Program-made: the position numbers and the translations under genes
In this document: positions 55,599-64,000 of the stretch, piece after piece
Layout: each line of letters starts with the position of its first letter
Position numbering within the stretch: the stretch's first letter is position 1
The notes under the pieces: generated by a model
The model's input: only the letters and a program-made list of their open reading frames with translations
Told to the model about the DNA's origin: nothing
Database searches by the model: none
NCBI GenBank assembly: GCA_964016985.1
Contig: OZ024821.1
Location: 129,479,555 to 129,543,554, forward strand
Reading direction: 5' to 3'
Length of the DNA: 64,000 nt
Origin: Anodontia alba
Lineage: Eukaryota; Mollusca; Bivalvia; Lucinida; Lucinidae

Positions 55599-55878
55599 CA
55601 TCACGAAAACATACCTATATAATTGTGACCCCCTTAAACCCCACTTTTATATAGTAAAACTGGGGTTTACAGGGGTATACCTTATTTTTCTTATTGCTGC
55701 TCAAAAACATAGATTGTGGTACTCGTTAGAACCGCCTCGCGGAGGCGTTTCTAACGAGTACCCACAATCTCTGTTTTTAGCAGAAATATGAAAAAGTATC
55801 ACAGTTTTTTATCTGAAATTTTTTCAGATTTTGGAAGTGAAATTTTCTATATATTTGAATAGGCGTGTTTTCGTAATT
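55599..55878 (+). mobile_element. Family A mini-element, copy A16
   Basis: CATCACGAAAACATACCTAT to GGCGTGTTTTCGTAAT; core GGTACTCGTTAGAACCGCC / GAGGCGTTTCTAACGAGTACC. Starts 59 bp after exon 11. Confidence 0.94.
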
Positions 55879-56059
55879 TGCTTAAGTCAAACAAAATAAA
55901 GTCCATTACTTGTTTAGGGTCCTTTATCTTCCTTACAATTCAACTCCTTTTATTACGTACTTTTGTACCTCAAGCTAACAGATCTCTTCCCTATGTATTT
56001 GAGATGATGAGAGTCGACTGTGCTTTTACTTTGCTTAAAAGTACATGGGTGCACTTGAC

Positions 56060-56340
56060 AGATGATCCGCCATATTTTGGTGAGGGAGACAACTTTTGTG
56101 ACTTTCTGTTTTCTTGCCTGTTACTCTAAAAGGGAAGAATTTGCTTCCAAAGGGAACAAATTCTTTTCTTTCAGAGTAGACCCCATTTTCAGAAAGGAGA
56201 AAATAAGTTTGAGAAAGTTGTCGCCCCTGGAAATGTATCCATCCACTGTTAAAGTGTTTTGCCTCCTTTCTGAAAAGAGGTATTTTCTAAAAGTAGGTAA
56301 GATTTTGATTTCCTAGGCAAATTGTTTCCTGTAAGGGTTA
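56060..56340. repeat. GGGAGACAA repeat, copy 3
   Basis: GGTGAGGGAGACAACTTTTG, TTTCAGAGTAGACCC and TTTTGCCTCC words shared with 34050-34345 and 46019-46490. Confidence 0.45.
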
Positions 56341-56539
56341 ACCTTTTTTCCGCAGTAGATTGATAGACAGAAAGGCAAACAGAAGATAATAAAAATGTTG
56401 TCTGTCTTGTAAATTATTGCTGTAAACCTACCATCTTTATGCGCAATGTCATACTCACAAGTCTTAAGGTGGTGACATGGTTTTAGCGTCTTATGCCTAA
56501 ATTTTATTGTAATAAATTAAATGTAAAACTTTCTTGCCA

Positions 56540-56728
56540 CTCTCTGGGCATATTCAGCAGATGACGAATTTATAAAAAATGTATTTTCTTATTTTTGTTT
56601 TAATTTTCTTATTATTTTTTTTTAGAAAATAGGCTTTGGCATTTTATAATCTATTTTCTGGGAAAAAATATGAGAACTGTGTCATAATGCCGTCTGCTGA
56701 TTTTTTTATTCTACATTCTAAGGGTTAA
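56540..56728. mobile_element. CAGCAGATGACG foldback mini-element
   Basis: ATTCAGCAGATGACGAATTT...TTTTTTAGAAAATAGGCTTTGGC and TTTTCTGGGAAAAAATATGAG...GCCGTCTGCTGATTTTT. Relative of 53735-53895. Confidence 0.65.
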
Positions 56729-57165
56729 ATATTAATCAAAATAAATTGCATGCAACAAAAAGCAAAGTGTTACGGACAGACGGACAATTTTCAAGGCTTA
56801 CAAAAAGGAATAACTATGAAATTTGGATCCTTATGTTTGTGTAACAGCAACGCCACATCAGTATCAATATTTATGCAAAAAATGACAGAGTTCCTTAAAA
56901 TATCAGGCAAGGTTTGCCACAGAAAGCAACTACTTATGGAAAGACGGAAGGACAACGTGAAAACAGTATACCCCAGACAAACATAGCTGGGAGGTTGGGC
57001 TTTTAGAAAAGTTAGCATGCAGTAAATTATAGCGCAGGAGAGCGAAAACAAGTGCAAAGAATGAAACGTTTGCTCCCAATCACTATCTTCAGATGTCTAT
57101 GTATTGTATACCCTAATGTATAGTGTAAATATGAGTATACGGGAGTATACATTCTTAACTGAATT

Positions 57166-57376
57166 TTAACCCTTTTCATGCTGAATAAATTATGATGCCA
57201 CACCCACTTCTAATTTTCAGCCGATCAGATTACTTGATTGAGGTTGATACAAATTTGCATTCTAAATGACAAACAGTACAGATCCAGATTAGTTGGCTTC
57301 CGAAGAAGTCAATTGATCTGGATCTACAATGTTTACAAAGGCAGGGTATATCCGGGTTCAGCAGGTCTAGGGTTAA
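57166..57376. mobile_element. TTAA-flanked MITE P5 with hairpin H10
   Basis: TTAACCCTTTTCATGCTGAA and, inverted, TTAACCCTAGACCTGCTGAA. Same interior as P4 (AGCCGATCAGATTACTTGAT). H10 (57268-57336) has inner stem TTAGTTGGCTTC / GAAGTCAATTGA, more worn than H8. Confidence 0.88.
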
Positions 57377-57469
57377 AAACCTTTTCTGATTTTAAATGCG
57401 ATTACTGTGTCTATTACTGTGTTTATATCTGTCAGTCTTTTATACCGCATAAATATGTTGTTAGTAATA

Positions 57470-57705
57470 TTTCAACATGCTTAGTAACCAAATGTTTTCC
57501 TGTTTTCCCTATTATATAGTAAATTTGTCAAAACTTACATAGCTCCAGATAAGAAGGCTGTCCAGATATATGTATTTCTTATTTGTCCACAAAAAAAAAA
57601 AAAAAAAAAAAAATGTGGATCCTTATTAGAAGCACACAAAGCCCATAGGCGTTTCTAATGAGTATCCACAACATACGTTTTTGTGAACAAATAAGAAAAA
57701 ATATT
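57470..57705. mobile_element. Family D palindromic element
   Basis: GTGGATCCTTATTAGAAGC / GGCGTTTCTAATGAGTATCCAC, then CATACGTTTTTGTGAACAAATAAG against CTTATTTGTCCACAAAAA; a poly-A of about 23 has grown in the left arm. Confidence 0.7.
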
Positions 57706-58544
57706 GACGCATGATGGTAGGGTGACTTTCAAGACTTAAAAATTGTGAACCCGGACCCCCCGTACAACAAGATGTGTCATATACCAAAATGTTCCACATT
57801 CTCTGTAGTTTCTGAAAATGCCGGAATAAATTTGGCATAAATGATGGCGAACCGAGAAATCCAATATGGCCGCCAACATGGCCGCCAAATACTAAAAGTC
57901 TGCTTTTGAAGCCTAAATTGTGTTCTGGTTGTTCTAGTATGCATGCAAAATGTATATTTTGATTGATATGTACTTGTTACAGACAATACTATTTATTTAA
58001 ATACAAAAAGAAGCATGATTTAAACATTAAAGGCAAAATTAGAGGACAAATGGCCAATTTTTGGTCTAAAAATAGAGCACTTAGAAGAAACAGAAGTTCC
58101 CTAAAATTACTTAAGCGATATCACTTGCTTCATTTTAATTTAAACAACACACCAGTTATCACGGCCAATTTAAACATCATATTTCTGTTGAAAATATTAA
58201 ACCAGTATTGAACAGTAAGCAGTGTGTTACACCTACCCCCACCATTCGATTTCAAATTTTCTGAACTGATGCTTGTGAAGCTTGACAAGAGACAATAGAA
58301 GAAATGAAAAAGATGGACAGAATGGTAAACTGTTTTATTTATCAACATCTTTTAATTAGGAATTGTTTGATTTTCTTCACAGTTCAAGTTTTAAATCACA
58401 GACATAATAACAAATAAGAAACACTGACCTGGATAAAATTGGCTTGATAATGTTTACTATAACACCGACTGAAAGTGTTATGGAGGGAAACTTTAAAAAT
58501 ACATGCATGTAAACATTATAAATAAATTAATTGAAACCAAATCT

Positions 58545-59630
58545 AGAAGGAAATGGCAAGTGTATTTATAAACTATCAAACACATGCAGACATTTTGCAG
58601 AAAAGTCGACACACTGTAAGGTCAACCTTGGAAGAGTGTCCTATAATGGACATATCCATCCATCGTGGACACTTCCTGAGCCTGTCTGTGGACAGTCAGT
58701 GAAAAATACAAAAAGCTATTTTGATATATTTGACATACTCAAGCTATTGAATTCCCTTTCTAATGCCACTTATCATTACTAAGGCTAAGGCGTGGGCCAT
58801 GCATCTAAGCGCCAGTTGATTTTATTATTAACCCAATCTAAATAGACAATTAAATTGAGAAAACATGACAGTCTTCAAATGTAAACAATGATGCAAGATG
58901 CAGATATGGCTGAAAACATTAATTTCAGTGGGTAAATCATCCAAAATTGCACACAATTCGGAGCAATTGTCGTCAGAATGAAACATATTTTGGCGTAAAT
59001 TTTGGTGCTGGGTTGTGTGGAATTTAATTCTGTACAGTATAGCATTCTCCAATTTTTAAAATAACGCCCTCCTAGACGACAAAAGCCCCAGACTGTCGAC
59101 AAGCCACCTGAAACAGCCACCTTTTTAGCTCGCGCTACTCATGTCCGGATATTCATGTCACTTATTTCTTTGCAAAACAATTGGCCATGAGTATTGCTGA
59201 AAGAAACAATAATGCATTTAAAATTCTGCCTGAGCAAAGCAAGTGTGAGGAAGCAAGAGCCATTTTAAAGGAAGCATTTAAGGAAAACATTAAAACTGAC
59301 TGTCAATAAAATAAGAAGATAATTCTCTCTTATAATATATATCCAATGCAGTCTAGTGCTCCAATGTGTGAAAAGTTGCAGACGTAACAAAGTGTCTGAC
59401 TGCAGAATAAGCTAGGGTTTACCCGTATGAGTTAAGCTCTTCTTACTTCTATACAAATAGTGAAGATAGACTGTTAGCCCAGATGTTTCGGTGTTACAAT
59501 GATTTGACCAGAGCTGTTATGATTCGGAACAGATGGCAACCATCTTCGTATATCAGTTTTATCTTAACTATATCACCAGCTTCATTTAACTTTTGCCTTA
59601 CTGGACAACCAAATGACGAAAAAAAGATGG
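58545..59630. other. Interior of the long-arm element, left part
   Basis: Two unassigned plus-strand frames: 58531-58782 (Cys/His-containing, HCKVNLGRVSYNGHIHPSW) and 59483-59707. Between them a charged fragment, AERNNNAFKILPEQSKCEEA, at about 59187-59247. Could be a worn remnant of one gene; no family recognised. Confidence 0.35.
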
Positions 59631-59654
59631 TCTGGAAATTTACATTGTGCCTCA

Positions 59655-61445
59655 AGACAGCTCCCATACAAAATATACTGGGAGCTGCCTATTGTAGCTG
59701 CCTATAGGTAGCCTGTAGGAAGTGCAATAGGCTGCCTATAGGCTGTCTATTGGAAATTTGCCATGCAAATTTTGAGTGGCCTAATATGGAGTAGGCAGCT
59801 CATCTATGAAGACAATGACTAAAAAGGGATCTGGAGCTGCCTACTGTTCCTATTCTGCTTCCTCGTCTGTCATTGGCCACTGAGCTGCCTACTGCTGCCT
59901 CTTAAATGCTTTCCTTGCCTATTGAGCTGCCTACTACACTGGCAACTGAGCTGCCTACCCTGCCTATTCAGTGGGAACTGAGCTGCCTATTCTGCCTAGT
60001 GCTTGTTTATTGGCTACTGAGTTGCCTACTATCCTATTCAGTGGGAACTGCTCGTGAGCTGCCATTCTGCCTACTACATGTTCATTGGCTGGCATGAACT
60101 CGGTCCCTCTAGTAGTAGAGGCAAGTGCACTAACCACTTAGCTAATCACACTCTACATTGGCTACTTGGATGGGTTTTTCAAAAAATCTGTCCTTTAAAA
60201 TAACGATGTCCAGGTAGGTGGGCGTCGGGTGAGCGGGCGGGCGTCGTCCCAGGTTAACCTTTTTTCAAAGTTATGTTACTTTTATTCTTCAGTGGATTGC
60301 TTTCATATTTGGTAGGGATGAAGAAAAGGACCAGTAGGTGTTTCTCATGCAAGAGAGGCAACTCTCACTTTCTTCATTATTTAAAAAAAACATCCATAAT
60401 GCCTTTAGGCGTTTTTCTTTTTTTTACAGAAAATAAATTTGTTCACGGAGTTGCTCCCGTTTAGAAAGAGACTGAAAACCAGGGAAGCGAAGTCATGTTT
60501 CCAACAGAACTCACTTGACCTTGGACAAGTAAATTCAAATTTGCTCGAATGAGCAATCGATACTGGGTTTATACCTCTGCGTTATCAGCCCTCTGCGTTA
60601 TTGGACCTTCAGCTTAAGCTTAATTGATCTCGGGCTCATAATGGGGTCTCAGATTGATAATTCAAGCAAAAATCATAGCCCCATCATGTGAAAGTCTCCA
60701 TGTACATGTATTAGGCAAGCAGATCTATGTATCTTAATGTATAGTCAGTATTACACCAGATTTACATATTTATGGCATCAACTTGCTTTGATATGTAACA
60801 GGAAATAGGCATTGAATTAAATTAAGTAAATTAAACGTTTTTCTACCTATAACAAGTATAGTAGTTATGTTCACTAATAAACAAACAAGTAGTCTACTTA
60901 CATTCACTGAAATAAATTTCTGTTTAATCTAAAAAATCCTAAATACACATTTGCAATCAAAATGGCTGCTATATTTTCCCGCCAATTTCACCTGGCAAAG
61001 GATAGAGCTGCCTACTGTGCCTAATAATTACATAAAGTAAAACCAGCTGGAGCTGCCTACTCTGCCTACTGCAGAAAATAAAATAAGCTTGAGTTGCCTA
61101 CTCTGCCTACAGGAAAAGGTAAATTAAGTTTGAGCTGCCTTCTTTGCGTACTGCAAGAAGTAAAATAAAGTTAGAGCTACCTACTCTGCCTCCTGCAGAA
61201 AAATAGATAAGTTTGAGTTGCCTTCTCTGCCTATAGTAAAAAATAAATTAAGTTGGAGTTGCCTACTCTGCCTGTTGTACAAAACAAACTTACTTTGAGC
61301 TGCCTACTGGTTGCTTGTTCTGCCCATAAGCAGCAAGAAGGGCAACAAATAGGCAGCTCTTGCCTACTGGAGCTGCCTACAAATTAAATGTAAAACAGTA
61401 GGCCACCAATAGACAGCCTCCTTTTCTTTTATCATATGGGAGAGT
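59655..61445. repeat. GAGCTGCCTACTG-rich repeat element
   Basis: GAGCTGCCTA/GAGTTGCCTA occurs more than 15 times. At 61006-61295 it is a tandem array of about seven 41 bp units (GAGCTGCCTACTCTGCCTAC, TGCAGAAAATAAAATAAGTT); at 59825-60090 it is spaced irregularly with TTCAGTGGGAACT. At both outer edges the word is also present inverted (TAGGCAGCTC), with CTCCCATA / TATGGGAG at the far ends. Confidence 0.75.
60085..60170 (-). mobile_element. Possible tRNA-like head inside the GAGCTGCCTA element
   Basis: Minus strand: A-box-like TTAGCTAAGTGGTTAGTGCA and a weak B-box-like ACCGAGTTCATGCC, 36 bp apart, as in tRNA-derived SINE heads. Confidence 0.4.
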
Positions 61446-61509
61446 TCACTGGGTGAAAAGAACTCCTGCTGCAGCCCTTCAGTTTTTGTAATTCTGTTTT
61501 GTAGGATAA

Positions 61510-61825
61510 TTGTGGCTTGGTCTACCGACCGTTCTAAGACGGTGGTCCCGGTGTTAGTCTTACTCTTTGTTGCTTTGTGGTTTATTCTACGAGGCGATTT
61601 GTTGTATGTCTTTCCGTGTGTCATTTTGTTCTTGTGTTTTTCAGTCCTTTTAGTATTGCGATTACCTCGCTTGGGGAAGAGAGAGCTAAACTTAGTGCTT
61701 TTCGTACATTTGTTCCGTTTGTGCTTGTTTAGATTTGTCGGTTTCCTCTTCCTCTTGGGGTCTGGGAAGGGCTGCGGTTTGTGATTGTGGCACTCCCTGG
61801 ACTTTTCTCTTACCTTTTTTGGTGC
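61510..61825 (+). mobile_element. Retroelement 3' tail, plus-strand copy
   Basis: The best-preserved copy of the tail at 340-943: ACCGTTCTAAGACGGTGGTC...TTCTACGAGGCGATTTGTTG...GGCACTCCCTGGACTTTTCT. It reads open for 90 codons, but sister copies carry frame-breaking indels. Confidence 0.65.
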
Positions 61826-62269
61826 AAAATCAAGACATCACTTGATTCCAAATCTTTGAACTTGTCAGAGAGGTCTGTGTTGCAGTCTTCTAATTCAGGA
61901 TTTTTCCAGCATATATATTTTGACATGGGATTTCAGCCCTTATAACATTTAACAGAAGATCCAACCCCTAGAATAAACATCAGTCCTGGACAAATCTATT
62001 TTATGCTTTTTATGTACATTGTTTTAAACTTATGTTTACCAATGGATACATCATTTACTCTTTTTAATTTCTATTAAGCGTGACCTCAAAAATGATAATT
62101 CAAATAGATATTTTTTTAGTTTCAATCTTTCCTTTCAGTATTCTTTAAACTGGCTTCAGCTTTCTCTAACTTGCTTTGCTCAGACAGGGTTTTAAATACA
62201 TTATTCTTTCTTTCAACAGTCTAAGTGGAAAGACAACTTTTTTTCTTAATGACTCATTGCTTCATCAGC

Positions 62270-62900
62270 AACAAAATATCCCTTTGAATTTAAGTTACAA
62301 TATAGGGATATAATGCAGCAAACTGCACACATAGCTGTTAACCAAATATGGTAGGTAACTTTGCTTCCCTTTTTAACTGCACGAAGGTGAGTTGGTCCTC
62401 CATCTCAATGACAGCTCCCTCCTCAATCTGTTTCAGACGGTTGATACCTGACTATGAATGTCTGTATGTGGTTGGGCCAATTGTGGTCCTGTTTGTGGTA
62501 TTTTTGTCTTCAGATTGCCATTGAGCTTTTTGCTTTGTTTCTTCACAGTGTTTAAGATTATATATACTTCACTGTGATGTTTCACTGATGCGGTACAGGA
62601 CCCCTATGCGAACCGAACATTATGTTTATAATTTGGGGCTGCATCAGAATCAATTGTGATGAGGTTTTTCATAAAAATGGTTAAAGCCCACAGTAGTTTT
62701 TCAACTGATAGTTCCAAGGTTGCTCTTCTGTTGCAGTTCTATGTTTATGCATCGATGGTTTCATAGGTAACATTTGCTTTGTCATTGTTTTTCCTCATCT
62801 CTCCTTCTTTTGAAGTCTAGGGAAGGAAGGCTGTGCTTCGTAATTGTGGCATTGCCCGGGTATCTTCACATATGACTTTCTAAAAATTGTGGATATCTTC
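62270..62900 (+). mobile_element. Old RT-lineage 3' end and tail
   Basis: ATGCAGCAAACTGCACACATAGCTGTTAACC...TTTTTAACTGCACGAAGG equals the protein-end region at 5190-5265 (plus) and its minus copies; then GTTTCTTCACAGTGT, GCATCAGAATCAATTGTGAT, and CTTCGTAATTGTGGCATTGC. Confidence 0.5.
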
Positions 62901-63175
62901 TGGCTGTTAAAGCCCCTAGTGGCTCTGTTTCTGTCTCATAACTATAATGTTTGGATTGTGGATAGCTTCTGGCTACTAGAAGCCGCTAGTGGCTATATAG
63001 CCACTAGTGGCTGACATAGCTGGTCGCGACTGATACTTGTGGCAATATTGCAGCAATAGAGCTGCTGGCCGTTATCATTGGCTACTTTCTGGCGAGAAGT
63101 TGTGTCTACTAAATTTTAAAGCGGCTTTATTGCAGCTACAAAGCCACTTTAAAGCCGCTACATTTTCATTTCTGT
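62900..63175. repeat. GCCGCTAGTGGC palindrome cluster
   Basis: AGCCGCTAGTGGCTATATAGCCACTAGTGGCT (62982-63013, read in two parts) is a perfect palindrome around TATATA; further copies CCCTAGTGGC (62932) and, in another form, AAAGCGGCTTTA...TAAAGCCGCT (63119-63163). Confidence 0.75.
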
Positions 63176-64000
63176 AAGGGTTAGGATAATATGTGGAAAT
63201 TCTGAAGCCCACCCACGGGATTTTTGACACTAAATTAGAACTCAGGGGTCCCATGTCAGAGGTATGGAATAGGACATAAAATTTTCAAAATTATCTAATA
63301 CCCGGAGGTAATCCTGCCACCCTGTTCAGAGGAAAACATTTATAGGTGCATATTGTATGATTACAAGTGCCTTTTATTTCTATATTTTGTTTCAATTAAT
63401 TTATTGACAACTTTACATAGTTTCAAATTTTCCCGCCACAAGTTCTGTCGGTGTCACAGTAAATATTGTTAAGCCAATTTTATCCGGGTCATTATTTCTT
63501 GTTTATTGTTCAGTCTGTAAATTAAAACTTAAATTCTGTAGCAAATCGAATCATTCCTGGAAAACAGAGGTCGATAAATGAAATAGCTTGCCATTCTTCC
63601 TGTCTTTATCATTTTTTCTACTGTCGTTTATCAGTCTTTACCAGAGTCAGTTCAGAAGCGATGAAATCAAATGATTGGGGGGTAGGGGTTAAAAACTGCT
63701 TACTGTTTAATACTAGATTAATATTTCATACAGAAACATGAGTTTTGAGCAGGCCATGATACCTGGTGTGTTGTTTAAATTAAACTCAAGTAAGAAATAT
63801 CACTATAGTAATTTTCAGGAACTTCTATTACCTCTCAGTACACCATTTTTAGACCTAATATTGACCTTTTGACCCCTAAAATTGCCTTTAATTTTTAAAT
63901 TATGCTTCTTTTTGTATCTCAATAAATAGTCTTGCTTGTAATGAGTTAAGGTCAATCTAAATATACATTTTGTATGCATACTAGAACAACCAGAAAACAA

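Larger units (their letters stand above)
57905..64000. mobile_element. Large element with long (>640 bp) inverted terminal arms, right end outside the window
   Basis: 57910-58560 and 63360-64000 are inverted copies (about 85% by eye). Matching words: GGTTGTTCTAGTATGCAT, TACAAAAAGAAGCAT, AGAAGTTCC, ACAACACACCAG, AAAATTGGCTT, ATTAATTTATTGA. The left arm may start at about 57715. The interior (58560-63360) holds no recognised transposase, integrase or polymerase. It contains a retroelement tail (61510-62900) and the GAGCTGCCTA repeats. Short frames at 58531-58782 and 59483-59707 resemble nothing I know. Confidence 0.75.

Noticed and set aside
58531..58782. 83-residue frame with several Cys/His as a sushi- or zinc-type domain gene
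   Set aside because: Some Cys/Trp/Gly spacing looks like a complement-control module, but splice sites and a second module are not evident; kept only as an orphan frame within the long-arm element.

Overview
This 64 kb window is animal nuclear DNA. It is AT-rich, the genes are split into short exons with GT/AG borders, and the introns are packed with transposon debris, microsatellites and palindromic mini-elements. The style of the repeats and the two host gene families (an NaGLT1-like sugar transporter and a nose-resistant-to-fluoxetine/acyltransferase-3 membrane protein) fit a marine invertebrate. A bivalve mollusc is my best guess; the species cannot be named from the sequence.

Layout. 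1-1285: 3' part of a mariner transposon, split by another repeat. 2376-3532 (+): last coding exon of an NaGLT1/MFSD4B-like major facilitator protein with an unusual in-frame array of five 13-residue repeats. 3533-12209: intergenic DNA with decayed retroelement pieces (an RT lineage with a GxxMGxxxAP motif, repeated 3' tails of the same lineage, and the end of a LINE). 12210-55539 (+): one large gene, an NRF-6-like protein. I rebuilt 11 exons whose splice phases all agree and which give 526 codons, from a signal peptide through the NRF domain into the acyltransferase-3 domain. The 3' exons were not found and probably lie beyond the window. 55540-64000: more repeats, including two inverted arms of a larger element that runs off the right edge.

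The introns of the NRF-like gene are the most remarkable part. They hold 16 copies of one ~280 bp palindromic mini-element (family A), none of which occur outside 13.2-55.9 kb. They also hold a matryoshka set of inverted repeats 7.3 kb across (16379-23653), a decayed CR1/Jockey-type LINE (25.6-28.7 kb), two mariner copies each nested in a different palindromic mini-element, a PIF/Harbinger-derived element with a TTA target duplication, TTAA-flanked mini-elements, two tRNA-derived SINEs, and a ~66 bp tandem array that ends exactly at a splice acceptor. Ten copies of a hairpin with conserved outer arms (GCAAACAGTG...) but different, self-complementary inner stems are scattered through it. A second hairpin family likewise shows paired changes in both arms. 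Several mini-elements sit within 10-60 bp of splice junctions.

The two host genes have the same orientation but no visible functional link. Everything else is mobile or repetitive DNA, and no intact autonomous transposon was seen. Family names for repeats are inferences from motifs, terminal repeats and target duplications read by eye.
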